Source: a virus
Virus record (IMG/VR): IMGVR_UViG_3300043466_001090
Location: 1 to 62,472 of that record
Direction: 5' to 3' (one strand)
DNA length: 62,472 nt
Shown piece by piece: positions 53,667 to 59,981 of this stretch. A program made the translations under genes and the position numbers. Below the pieces are notes generated by a model. That model made no database searches. It was not told the origin of the DNA and saw only the letters and a list, made by a program, of their open reading frames with translations. Each line of letters starts with the position of its first letter. Positions within the stretch are counted from its first letter, which is position 1.

Positions 53667-53830
53667 CTTCTATAGTATTCTAGTTTAATAATTAAAGTGT
53701 AGTGCTTAAAGTGTTTCTTCTTTGACCAAAATTCTTTACTTCTTGGTCCTGGTACAGCATGTTTGTACCAAATTCCACCTATAAGTTTTCTATACCATTT
53801 ATACTTTGTTAAGAATTTAAGGGCTTTCAT
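53663..53830 (-). CDS. Small basic aromatic protein, 55 aa
   Basis: The frame encodes 55 residues: MKALKFLTKYKWYRKLIGGI, then WYKHAVPGPRSKEFWSKKKH and a basic tail ending EYYRR. It is joined to the DUF6915-like gene by an ATGA overlap and lies 4 bases after the HNH gene stop. Function unknown; the basic charge suggests nucleic acid contact. Confidence 0.6.
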   Translation of the reverse strand: MKALKFLTKYKWYRKLIGGIWYKHAVPGPRSKEFWSKKKHFKHYTLIIKLEYYRR

Positions 53831-53834
53831 TTCT

Positions 53835-54224
53835 TTAGTTTAAACGTGATTCAGATAAACCAAGTTCTTTGGCTTCTTCAGGATGAGTTTCTATGTAACT
53901 ATGACAATCTCTGCAAACAGCCAACCACGTGTTCATGTTAAGATAGTTATCTCCAACACGTCCAGCTTTATGATGTACATCTGTACTAGATTTTGTACAC
54001 CCAACTAGTTTAGCTTGGCAGAATTGATGTAGAGAAAGGAATGCTAATCTTTTCTTAGAGTATTCATCCATAGCAACCTGCCTCTTTTTAGAGACAGGAG
54101 CTATAGACTTGGGCTTCTCTATTGTATACCAACATTCTTTACAATACTTATCTTTTTTGTGAGATTTCCAAATGTGCTTAAGCTGAGAACAACCAGCACA
54201 TTTTTTAAGTTTAGGTGTGATCAT
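53835..54224 (-). CDS. HNH endonuclease with N-terminal zinc ribbon
   Basis: The 129-residue protein has an N-terminal zinc ribbon (Cys9, Cys12, Cys28, Cys31) and an HNH domain: VHHKAGR (His84-His85), NMNTW (Asn98), VCRDCHSYIE (Cys104, Cys107, His108) and HPEEA. The layout resembles NinG-like and phage HNH proteins with roles in DNA processing. It overlaps the next gene by four bases. Confidence 0.85.
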   Translation of the reverse strand: MITPKLKKCAGCSQLKHIWKSHKKDKYCKECWYTIEKPKSIAPVSKKRQVAMDEYSKKRLAFLSLHQFCQAKLVGCTKSSTDVHHKAGRVGDNYLNMNTWLAVCRDCHSYIETHPEEAKELGLSESRLN

Positions 54225-54745
54225 GCTAAATTGTAAAAGTTTTGCGGAAGCAAATTAAATTCTATGAGTTTATCAATGATTTGCTTTCTAGTAATTCCTA
54301 GTTCTCTAAAAGAGATATGAGAACAGTCTAATGTATCATCATATCCATTTGTACACACCATTGCTTTTGTAACTGGTGAGCTAGGAAAAAGTTTAGAAAA
54401 CAAACTATTAATATTCTCATTAATAACATTTTGTTTCCAACGGTTAAAAATTCTTTGAGCTATTGTGTATGACTTTTTGATCTCCATACGTTTGCTCGTA
54501 GACATTACGTTTAGTTCTTCATTTGTACAAGCTGTAAAGCCATATACAATTTTGTGATAGAGATCTGTTTGGTGAGGATTTAATTCAACCACTTCAATTT
54601 TCTGGTAGCGTTTAGTACCTTCTAATTGAATCTTACGTACATACTCACTTCTGTTATAAGAAGTAAACATGTGTTTGTTAACATCTCCATAGGATACCAC
54701 TATACCCTTGGAGTTAGCACTGATTGTTTTTTCAGAGTTTCTCAT
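54221..54745 (-). CDS. Hypothetical protein, 174 aa
   Basis: The 174-residue protein contains VELNPHQTDLYHKIVYGFTA and a conserved-looking C-terminus CSHISFRELGITRKQIIDKL. The pattern L-x-I-T-R-K-Q-I-I-D-K-L resembles a small helical DNA-binding element. No family is recognised. It is the first gene after a strong terminator, so it likely starts an operon that includes the HNH gene. Confidence 0.7.
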   Translation of the reverse strand: MRNSEKTISANSKGIVVSYGDVNKHMFTSYNRSEYVRKIQLEGTKRYQKIEVVELNPHQTDLYHKIVYGFTACTNEELNVMSTSKRMEIKKSYTIAQRIFNRWKQNVINENINSLFSKLFPSSPVTKAMVCTNGYDDTLDCSHISFRELGITRKQIIDKLIEFNLLPQNFYNLA

Positions 54746-54777
54746 GTTTAGAGATTTTAGTTATTAAAAATTTATAA

Positions 54778-54808
54778 AAAAGGAGAGAGTGTTGTTCTCT
54801 CTCCTTTT
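54778..54808. terminator. Bidirectional terminator
   Basis: A 12-bp perfect stem AAAAGGAGAGAG/CTCTCTCCTTTT (54778-54789 with 54797-54808) has a 7-base loop; T-runs exist in both directions. It follows the stop of the 151-aa minus gene. Confidence 0.85.
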
Positions 54809-54819
54809 GTTGTTTCATC

Positions 54820-55275
54820 TTACAAAGTCACTTCTTTAGTTATTTCTGAAAGTTCTTTCTGAGCTTTAATAACTTCTTTAATTTCATCAGTATTGGTATG
54901 CTGAATAAACTCATCAAAGCTATTTTGATTTGTTGTAAAGAACATATCTCTATAGATGGGTTGATCTTCATAACGGCATATGATACCAGAATCACCTGCA
55001 ATTTTTAAATTCTTATCAGGATTTTCATAATCAAACGGAGTTAAAGACTCTACTACAACAATCTTACCAGGGATTTCCATTCCTTCGTGAAAGTTTGCAG
55101 CTTTTAAATCTTCAATTTTACCATTGATAATGGCAGTTCTTCTAACTCTTCTCAACCAACCTGTTTCTGTAATTTGTGTTACAGTTTGTTCAACATTGAT
55201 AAATCCATACTCAGGATTTTTTGAGACACTGATAATGTTTTTGTGTTTGTCAGCTAACACTTTAACTTTTTCCAT
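54820..55275 (-). CDS. Hypothetical protein, 151 aa
   Basis: The 151-residue protein begins MEKVKVLADKHKNIISVSKN and contains GMEIPGKIVVVESLTPFDYE. The beta-rich pattern with an acidic tail (KAQKELSEITKEVTL) is like small accessory proteins encoded by many crAss-like phages; no function is known. It is transcribed alone between two terminators. Confidence 0.7.
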   Translation of the reverse strand: MEKVKVLADKHKNIISVSKNPEYGFINVEQTVTQITETGWLRRVRRTAIINGKIEDLKAANFHEGMEIPGKIVVVESLTPFDYENPDKNLKIAGDSGIICRYEDQPIYRDMFFTTNQNSFDEFIQHTNTDEIKEVIKAQKELSEITKEVTL

Positions 55276-55304
55276 TTTTTTTAATTTTTTAATAAGTGAA
55301 TAAA

Positions 55305-55346
55305 TAAAAAATCCTAACCCCTTAGATATTTTCTAAAAAGTTAGGA
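55305..55346 (-). terminator. Rho-independent terminator
   Basis: The 7-bp outer stem TCCTAAC/GTTAGGA (55312-55318 with 55340-55346) has an inner TTAGA/TCTAA stem and six T on the minus strand. It follows the 83-aa gene. Confidence 0.75.
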
Positions 55347-55351
55347 CTTAT

Positions 55352-55374
55352 GAATAGTTCTTTTTTAACTATTC
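55352..55374 (-). terminator. Hairpin overlapping a stop codon
   Basis: Stem GAATAGTT/AACTATTC (55352-55359 with 55367-55374) includes the TAG stop of the 83-aa gene. It could be a first attenuating or RNA-stabilising hairpin ahead of the terminator at 55305. Confidence 0.45.
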
Positions 55375-55620
55375 TTCCTCAAAATCTGTATCCAGATTTA
55401 TCAGTTTTTCTGTTTCGGAAGCGTCAAGTAAGTCAGGTATAGTTTCTGATATGTCGTCAGTATCTCTTTCTTGTTTATTTAACACTGAGCCGTGCCATGG
55501 GTTTTCTACAACGTCACCATAGTTATAGGCAATCAAGTATTCTAATTCTTCATCAGACATTTCTAAATACTGTTCCGTACTTATTTCAATGACTCTTCCA
55601 TTTGGAAGCTGGTAAAACAT
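55369..55620 (-). CDS. Acidic small protein, 83 aa
   Basis: The 83-residue protein begins MFYQLPNGRVIEISTEQYLE and contains EELEYLIAYNYGDVVENPWH. It is strongly acidic (LDASETEKLINLDTDFEEE at the end). The pattern P-N-G-x-x-I-x-I-S-x-E-x-Y-L-E-x-S-D-E-E-L occurs in many phages of Bacteroidota with unknown function. The 10-bp upstream zone has the tandem sites described separately. Confidence 0.7.
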   Translation of the reverse strand: MFYQLPNGRVIEISTEQYLEMSDEELEYLIAYNYGDVVENPWHGSVLNKQERDTDDISETIPDLLDASETEKLINLDTDFEEE

Positions 55621-55630
55621 TGAGTATTAA

Positions 55631-55679
55631 TTTACTATAAAGTTAATAGTAAATTTAATATTATCTATAAGTTGATAGT
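55631..55679. promoter_or_regulatory. Two operator-like sites 30 bp apart
   Basis: TTTACTAT-N7-ATAGTAAA (55631-55653) is an inverted repeat; its core CTATAAAGTTAATAGT reappears as CTATAAGTTGATAGT at 55665-55679. Starts are 30 bp (about three turns) apart, just before the 83-aa gene on the minus strand. This looks like tandem binding of a dimeric regulator. Confidence 0.45.
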
Positions 55680-55705
55680 TTTAGAACGGATTATAGAGCT
55701 ATAAC

Positions 55706-55876
55706 TTATTTAGAGCTCTTTACTTCTCTCATTTTTTTCTTCCAAAAAGCATTTGTCTTGTTAATATGCTCTTGTTTTTCAAGTAGTTTTTTAGAACAAT
55801 CAGCAAGTTGTTCTTTAAGTTGTTCGTTTTCTTTTTCTAGTTCTTGTGTTTGTTTTTTCTTAAATAGGTTAAACAT
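55706..55876 (-). CDS. Small coiled-coil protein, 56 aa
   Basis: The frame encodes 56 residues: MFNLFKKKQTQELEKENEQL and then KEQLADCSKKLLEKQEHINK, an almost pure coiled coil with a basic end. It overlaps the upstream gene by 8 bases. Function unknown. Confidence 0.6.
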   Translation of the reverse strand: MFNLFKKKQTQELEKENEQLKEQLADCSKKLLEKQEHINKTNAFWKKKMREVKSSK

Positions 55877-56369
55877 TGTCATTGAAATTTTTAAATAGTC
55901 CTACAAATCTTCCTTCTGTTTTTAATCCACTTTCATTCATTACTTCCTCAAGTTCTATCTTTTCTACTAGTCCCTTGTCTTTTACAACCTCCATACCATT
56001 TCTTTTGATTTCATAGATGAGGCTTTGTTGTTTCTTACTTGTCTCTACACTAATCATAATCACTTCTTTTCTGTCTTGTTCATCTTCATGCACCACGGTC
56101 ATCCATGCTTCTGCAGACCAGATTAATGCTACAGGATTGAAGTCTTCTTTTAGTTTCTTAGCCACTTTTGGAAACACTTTCTCTACAAACTCATCTTTAG
56201 ACTCATCGTCTTTCATAAATTCAGCTGGTATAGGTATGTGTATAACAGCTTTTTCATCGTTTTCTAAATTTCTAGCAAATACTGTGATTATAGGAGGAAT
56301 AAACCCCTCTTCTACCATCATTGTTTTAAGATGATCTATATACTCATCTTTCATTTCTTTAAAGGTCAT
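55869..56369 (-). CDS. Acidic hypothetical protein, 166 aa
   Basis: The 166-residue protein is acidic and contains VFARNLENDEKAVIHIPIPA and EAWMTVVHEDEQDRKEVIMI. Similar proteins that read A-E-A-W-x-x-x-x-x-D occur in bacteria and phages with unknown function. It is the first gene after the tRNA terminator, so it may have a promoter in the 18-base gap or be read through. Confidence 0.65.
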   Translation of the reverse strand: MTFKEMKDEYIDHLKTMMVEEGFIPPIITVFARNLENDEKAVIHIPIPAEFMKDDESKDEFVEKVFPKVAKKLKEDFNPVALIWSAEAWMTVVHEDEQDRKEVIMISVETSKKQQSLIYEIKRNGMEVVKDKGLVEKIELEEVMNESGLKTEGRFVGLFKNFNDNV

Positions 56370-56387
56370 ATGATTATAGATTTAGTT

Positions 56388-56419
56388 TAAAAAAAGAGTC
56401 CCGTGTAGAAACACAGGAC
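56388..56419 (-). terminator. Terminator of the tmRNA/tRNA operon
   Basis: The stem GTCCCGTGT/ACACAGGAC (56398-56406 with 56411-56419, one G-T pair) is followed by seven T on the minus strand, 35 bases after the tRNA. It shares the apical ten bases with the terminator at 34731-34758. Confidence 0.8.
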
Positions 56420-56453
56420 GTGATACCCTTTGAAGACTATTTTCCCATAGTCG

Positions 56454-56527
56454 TGGACTCATCTAGGATCGAACTAGAAACCTATTGATTATGAGTCAAT
56501 TGCTCTAACCTATTGAGCTATGAGTCC
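56454..56527 (-). tRNA. tRNA-CAU (Met or Ile2)
   Basis: A complete 74-base cloverleaf: acceptor GGACTCA/TGAGTCC, D stem GCTC/GAGC, anticodon stem ATTGA/TCAAT with loop CTCATAA (anticodon CAT), T stem TCTAG/CTAGA with loop TTCGATC, discriminator A. The CCA is not encoded. The C4-G69 pair is a positive mark for lysidine-modified tRNA-Ile2, but Met cannot be excluded. Its 5' base is immediately next to the stop codon of the beta-helix gene. Confidence 0.93.
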
Positions 56528-57868
56528 TTAGTATATACCCATATTGTATGGGAACACAACAGGATTGTTTTCAAAGTTTCTTGACAGTCCTACATCAGTT
56601 CCTGTACTAGCAGCTGGACTTCCTGGAGCTAAATGATAATCCCAAAGAAGAGGATTAGCACTAACTGTGTTCATCCAGATAGTTGATGTAGAATTGATTT
56701 CTGATCTATCTAGCGTGAAGTTGGTTATGCTACCTCCTGATAGTTGAAATAAGTTATTTGTATGTACAAACTGATTAGCAGGAGTGGTTAAGCTTGTTCT
56801 AGCTACCTGAAGACCATTGGTAAGCTTGAAGATGTTGTTCTTAGCTACAATAACATTAGGAATAGTGTCAGCTGATTTTTGACCAAATACAGCTGTAGAT
56901 GTTCTAGGAGTTGTTTCTACAAATACATTGTTATAGATCATTAGGTTTCTCACTCTTGTCTTATACTGTCCACCGTTGTTAATATAAACACTACTACCAC
57001 AGTTAATCACCTTGTTAAAAGCAAATGTGTTGTTACGGATGTCATTGTTAGCTATACCATCAGCATTAGAACCGTGCTCAAGTGTACCGTTGTTATCATA
57101 GAACGTGTTATAAGCAATAAAGTTATTCTCTATAACAGCTCCTTCTTCAAAGAACTCTATACCACCACCATCTCTACCATAATCATAGGACATAGCCCAA
57201 CAATCATGTAGATAGTTGTTTGTGAATGTATTCCCTGAACTAGAGATTTGTACTGGTACACCACCATAGTCATCATCAGGATTGATAGTCTTTGGTGTGT
57301 TTTTAATCATTCTAAGATTACCAATATCACAGCCTGTAATATTGTTACCTGTTGAGGATGATGTAAGATAGAACCCATATCCAATTCTATCCATTCTACA
57401 GTTTTTAACAGTGTTTCCTGTAGAACTTTGATCCATCATAAAGGCTATTTTTATCTTAGCCATTACATATCTATCTGTAAATGAGATGGTTGTATCAGAT
57501 ATATTCCAGTTATCAACTACAATGTTCTTAGAATTTCTAAGGATAACCAATGAGGATATTGTAGCTCCTGTTCCCCAGAACAAAGGTTTTGCACCTGTTC
57601 CATAACTACCAAAGTAGACATTTGTCTTAGAAGATACAACTAATGTCCCATTGAATCTATCTCCACTTCTAAATAACACACTGTCTCCACTAACTATGGA
57701 GGACATAGAGCTCTGCACTTTGCTAAGACTAGCCCATGGTGTAGATGAGCTCTGAGCTTGTGTAATAGTTCTTGTATCATTACCCAAAGTGGATGATACA
57801 TAAATAATTCTACCATAGCTTAATTGACATACTAAAAATGCCAATGCAAAAAGAAAAACTTTTTTCAT
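56528..57868 (-). CDS. Secreted right-handed beta-helix protein, 446 aa
   Basis: The start was set at the ATG at 57868 rather than the TTG three codons before it. The first 19 residues (MKKVFLFALAFLVCQLSYG) are a signal peptide, followed by RIIYVSS and a long ladder of Asn/Ser/Thr/Gly repeats (SGNTFTNNYLHDCWA, GIANNDIRNNTFAFN, VYINNGG), the pattern of parallel beta-helix pectate-lyase-like proteins. The conserved Asp/Arg triad of pectate lyase is not obvious. It is a phage gene with a host-type export signal, so it probably acts in the periplasm or outside the cell, perhaps on a polysaccharide. The gene lies between a tmRNA and a tRNA on one transcript. Confidence 0.85.
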   Translation of the reverse strand: MKKVFLFALAFLVCQLSYGRIIYVSSTLGNDTRTITQAQSSSTPWASLSKVQSSMSSIVSGDSVLFRSGDRFNGTLVVSSKTNVYFGSYGTGAKPLFWGTGATISSLVILRNSKNIVVDNWNISDTTISFTDRYVMAKIKIAFMMDQSSTGNTVKNCRMDRIGYGFYLTSSSTGNNITGCDIGNLRMIKNTPKTINPDDDYGGVPVQISSSGNTFTNNYLHDCWAMSYDYGRDGGGIEFFEEGAVIENNFIAYNTFYDNNGTLEHGSNADGIANNDIRNNTFAFNKVINCGSSVYINNGGQYKTRVRNLMIYNNVFVETTPRTSTAVFGQKSADTIPNVIVAKNNIFKLTNGLQVARTSLTTPANQFVHTNNLFQLSGGSITNFTLDRSEINSTSTIWMNTVSANPLLWDYHLAPGSPAASTGTDVGLSRNFENNPVVFPYNMGIY

Positions 57869-57890
57869 TTTATACAATTTTGGTTAAATG

Positions 57891-58399
57891 TGGAGGTGAG
57901 GGGAGTCGAACCCCTGTCCAACAAGATTCCAAAAATACCATTCTTACATGCTTAGTCAAGAGATAGCTTGACAACTATTGTACTAAAGTAAAGCTATAAG
58001 CTTACTTTTGCACCGTAGTTTATACTGATAATCAAGAGGATGAACCCCCGTTATCTGCACCGTAAAGGGAACTAACCAGTGGTTTAGAAGCCACCAGCTC
58101 CACCACCTAGTTTATGAACTAGGAAACTAACTTTCTTTTTACATCATATAGTCTTGGATGGTCAGTGTCACAGGATGTCCTATGTCTTTACATGTGCTAT
58201 TTTCTGTTCCAAAGCATAGCTGCTCGTCTGATTAGGCTAATACAGCCTCAGCTTCAAGTTCTGCAAGCAGACTGTCCACTGTGTACTCAGAAAGGTCAAC
58301 GTTAGTGTTGCCAGTTAAAAGTAATCAGTTTTTTTGACCACTGACTAGGTCTTGCATGTGATACTTCCTTCATAATGCTGTCAAAACCATGGCACCCCC
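57891..58399 (-). ncRNA. ssrA: tmRNA (ssrA), phage-encoded
   Basis: The tRNA-like ends are complete. The 5' strand GGGGGTG (58399-58393) pairs with CACCTCC near the 3' end over 7 bp, with one G-T. The T arm is AGGGG-TTCGACT-CCCCT, then discriminator A at 57891; CCA is not encoded. The tag frame starts with GGC, as in Bacteroidota tmRNAs, just after TTTTAACT, and encodes 26 residues: GNTNVDLSEYTVD, then SLLAELEAEAVLA, before TAA (stop at about 58230). The usual ALAA end is AVLA here. A GCAAGA/TCTTGT pair fits stem P2. The total is about 509 bases, longer than the common 350-400. No smpB is seen, so host SmpB would be used. The 5' end lies 20 bases after the stop of the Zn-ribbon gene. Confidence 0.95.
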
Positions 58400-58408
58400 A
58401 TGAGTTTA

Positions 58409-58416
58409 CAAATATA
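58409..58416 (-). promoter_or_regulatory. Candidate -7 box of the tmRNA
   Basis: On the minus strand TATATTTG matches TAnnTTTG, 9 bases before the first base of mature tmRNA. A TTG about 24 bases upstream is a weak -33 match. It overlaps the end of the 123-aa gene by a few bases. Confidence 0.55.
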
Positions 58417-58418
58417 CA

Positions 58419-58790
58419 CTATTTTACTTTACACTTTTCACAATATTGTGGATCTAAATGTCCACTCTTAAAAGCAAAGTCTATTTCTTCTTCTGTAAAA
58501 TCTACACCAGTTTTTATAATAGTTCTACAATCATTACATAGTAGAGCTAAATCACCACCATTGAACTTAACAATAGCTTTTTCTTTTGTCAAGTTTTTTG
58601 TGTCATTTACTTGACTTTTATCTGATTCTTCCCAGAATCTGCAGTAGAAATGTTCTCCTAATGCATCTATTTCAGATTGAGGATAACCCTGTTCTATAAG
58701 CCATACAAGACTGTCTTGTCTTCTATCTTCAGGAATAGATTTAGGAAACCCATACTTCCACCCTGATGGTGGGTCAATAATTGTTGCCAT
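58419..58790 (-). CDS. Zn-ribbon-like protein, 123 aa
   Basis: The 123-residue protein begins MATIIDPPSGWKYGFPKSIP and ends with two CxxC pairs (LLCNDCRTIIKTG, CEKCKVK) that probably bind one zinc ion. The middle is charged and contains WLIEQGYPQSEIDALGEHFY. The pattern is common in phages near tail or small accessory genes. Function unknown. It lies 4 bases after the 37-aa gene. Confidence 0.7.
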   Translation of the reverse strand: MATIIDPPSGWKYGFPKSIPEDRRQDSLVWLIEQGYPQSEIDALGEHFYCRFWEESDKSQVNDTKNLTKEKAIVKFNGGDLALLCNDCRTIIKTGVDFTEEEIDFAFKSGHLDPQYCEKCKVK

Positions 58791-58793
58791 AAT

Positions 58794-58907
58794 TTAGTTG
58801 TTTATAATGTATAAAAGTATAGCTACAATTAATCCAATTATTCCTAGGATAGTCATCATTAGACATCCTTCTTTTCTTTGCTGTTTGTTTGTTGGTAAAT
58901 CCATCAT
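58794..58907 (-). CDS. Single-TM small protein, 37 aa
   Basis: The frame encodes 37 residues: a polar head (MMDLPTNKQQRKEGC) and a membrane helix (LMMTILGIIGLIVAILLYII). It is linked to the 54-aa gene by an ATGA overlap, which supports translation. Function unknown. Confidence 0.6.
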   Translation of the reverse strand: MMDLPTNKQQRKEGCLMMTILGIIGLIVAILLYIINN

Positions 58908-59068
58908 TGTTCATATTTTTTATAATATGCTCTGTCCCATTTATAACTATGAGCCCAGAACATGATTTTATTAATTTTACTTTTAAAAATTTTAGGTCTC
59001 ATTATCATGACATATCTAGATAGATTGTCATCTACTTTTTCTATATACACTCTTTTATGTCTTTTCAT
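58904..59068 (-). CDS. Small basic protein, 54 aa
   Basis: The frame encodes 54 residues: MKRHKRVYIEKVDDNLSRYV, then MIMRPKIFKSKINKIMFWAH and a Tyr/Lys-rich end. The ATG begins one base after the 3' end of tRNA-Arg. Strong positive charge suggests RNA or DNA contact. Function unknown. Confidence 0.6.
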   Translation of the reverse strand: MKRHKRVYIEKVDDNLSRYVMIMRPKIFKSKINKIMFWAHSYKWDRAYYKKYEQ

Positions 59069-59069
59069 G

Positions 59070-59143
59070 TGATCTCAGATGGGCTCGAACCATCAGCCTA
59101 CAGCTTAGAAGGCTGTCGCTCTATCCTGTTGAGCTATGAGACC
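59070..59143 (-). tRNA. tRNA-Arg (UCU)
   Basis: A complete 74-base cloverleaf: acceptor GGTCTCA/TGAGATC (G2-T71 wobble), D stem GCTC/GAGC, anticodon stem ACAGC/GCTGT with loop CTTCTAA (anticodon TCT), T stem GATGG/CCATC with loop TTCGAGC, discriminator A. CCA is not encoded. It reads AGA, the favoured Arg codon of this AT-rich genome. Confidence 0.95.
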
Positions 59144-59151
59144 ATTGGTTA

Positions 59152-59235
59152 TTAGTCATCATTCCAAAGCTGGTTAATCATACTGATCACACCATAGATG
59201 GTAACTATACCTGTAAAAATAAGAAAATAAGCCAT
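59152..59235 (-). CDS. Single-TM peptide, 27 aa
   Basis: The frame encodes 27 residues: MAYFLIFTGIVTIYGVISMI and a polar end NQLWNDD. One membrane helix is evident. It lies 11 bases after the 68-aa gene and ends 8 bases before tRNA-Arg. Translation is plausible from the context but unproven. Confidence 0.45.
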   Translation of the reverse strand: MAYFLIFTGIVTIYGVISMINQLWNDD

Positions 59236-59246
59236 TGTTTTTAGTT

Positions 59247-59453
59247 TTAATCTTCAACAAGAACTAGACTAGCATTTTTTTCCATACTCAAAATTTTCAT
59301 AGCTTGTTTTTCTGTATAAATAATATGAGGCTGCATTCTAGCTATTCTGTTTCCGTTAATTTTAGCAGTGGTGTTTTTAAGCTTTACCCATTCTCCAAAA
59401 GAGAATATGTAATTTAAATAAGATCCATTTTTTCTAATGTAATATCTGTTCAT
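59247..59453 (-). CDS. Hypothetical protein, 68 aa
   Basis: The 68-residue protein begins MNRYYIRKNGSYLNYIFSFG and contains ARMQPHIIYTEKQAMKILSM. Similar short proteins (Y-x-I-R, then a W-V-x-x-x-N segment) appear in phages near tRNA genes. Function unknown. Confidence 0.65.
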   Translation of the reverse strand: MNRYYIRKNGSYLNYIFSFGEWVKLKNTTAKINGNRIARMQPHIIYTEKQAMKILSMEKNASLVLVED

Positions 59454-59702
59454 TTGATTTTAGTTTAAAAAATAAGAGAAGAAGGAAGAATTCCCTATCA
59501 TCGGAAGTTAATTTACCTTACTAAATTAAAAAATTAAATGATTAAAGTGTGTTTTCTTCCTTCTTTCTTATTTATGCCTATTCAAGGGATGAGTCTTCTA
59601 AGTCTTACCGATCCTTGATCCCATATCTACTCGGTCGTCACCTTTTGAAGTACATCGTTGATCTTCACGTTAATACGGACTTTAGCTCCTTAAATCAGAC
59701 AG
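59454..59702 (-). other. 249-base non-coding region with stem-loops
   Basis: No credible gene is seen on either strand. On the minus strand, arms of about 19 bp (AATAAGAAAGAAGGAAGAA at 59554-59572 with its near-complement at 59471-59490) enclose about 63 bases and end in a T-run, like a long terminator. Upstream on the same strand, CAAGGAT can pair with ATCCCTTG, ACCGA can pair with TCGGT, and GAAG can pair with CTTC around an ACGA tetraloop. Some of these helices exclude each other. A structured leader, a small RNA or only a long terminator are all possible. Confidence 0.4.
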
Positions 59703-59981
59703 TTATTTTAATAGAATTGTCTTACGAGTTGATCCAACTATTCTATTCTCACGTAAAATTATACCCTTTTTCTCTAAACTTGTAAGAATTCTTTTTACGG
59801 TTGATTGAGTTATTCCACACTCTGCACACATTCTGTTCACGCTTACAAACACCTCATTATCACCACCAGAATAACTACAGAGGTATGAATATAGTGCCTT
59901 TTCTTGTAACGTAAGATCTGGATCTCTAATTACAAGAGAAGACACCATACCAAACCCTTTTATGACACGATTATTCTTCAT
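59703..59981 (-). CDS. Winged-helix protein, RepL/HTH_36-like, 92 aa
   Basis: The 92-residue protein matches a winged helix: a hydrophobic N-terminus (MVSSLVIRDPDLTLQEKALY), then MCAECGITQSTVKRILTSLE, the recognition helix, and GIILRENR, the wing. The order L-T-x-x-E-K-A-L-Y-x-Y-L is typical of phage and plasmid initiator or HTH_36 proteins. It may bind its own leader or act at an origin. It overlaps the next gene by 11 bases. Confidence 0.75.
   Translation of the reverse strand: MKNNRVIKGFGMVSSLVIRDPDLTLQEKALYSYLCSYSGGDNEVFVSVNRMCAECGITQSTVKRILTSLEKKGIILRENRIVGSTRKTILLK

Noticed and set aside
56454-56527. Initiator tRNA-Met.
   Set aside because: The first base pair G1-C72 is intact, which initiator tRNAs lack; elongator Met or Ile2 remains.
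59549-59785. A 78-residue plus-strand reading frame over the non-coding region and the HTH gene.
   Set aside because: It overlaps the HTH gene on the other strand and has the composition of an antisense reading; no promoter or leader supports it.
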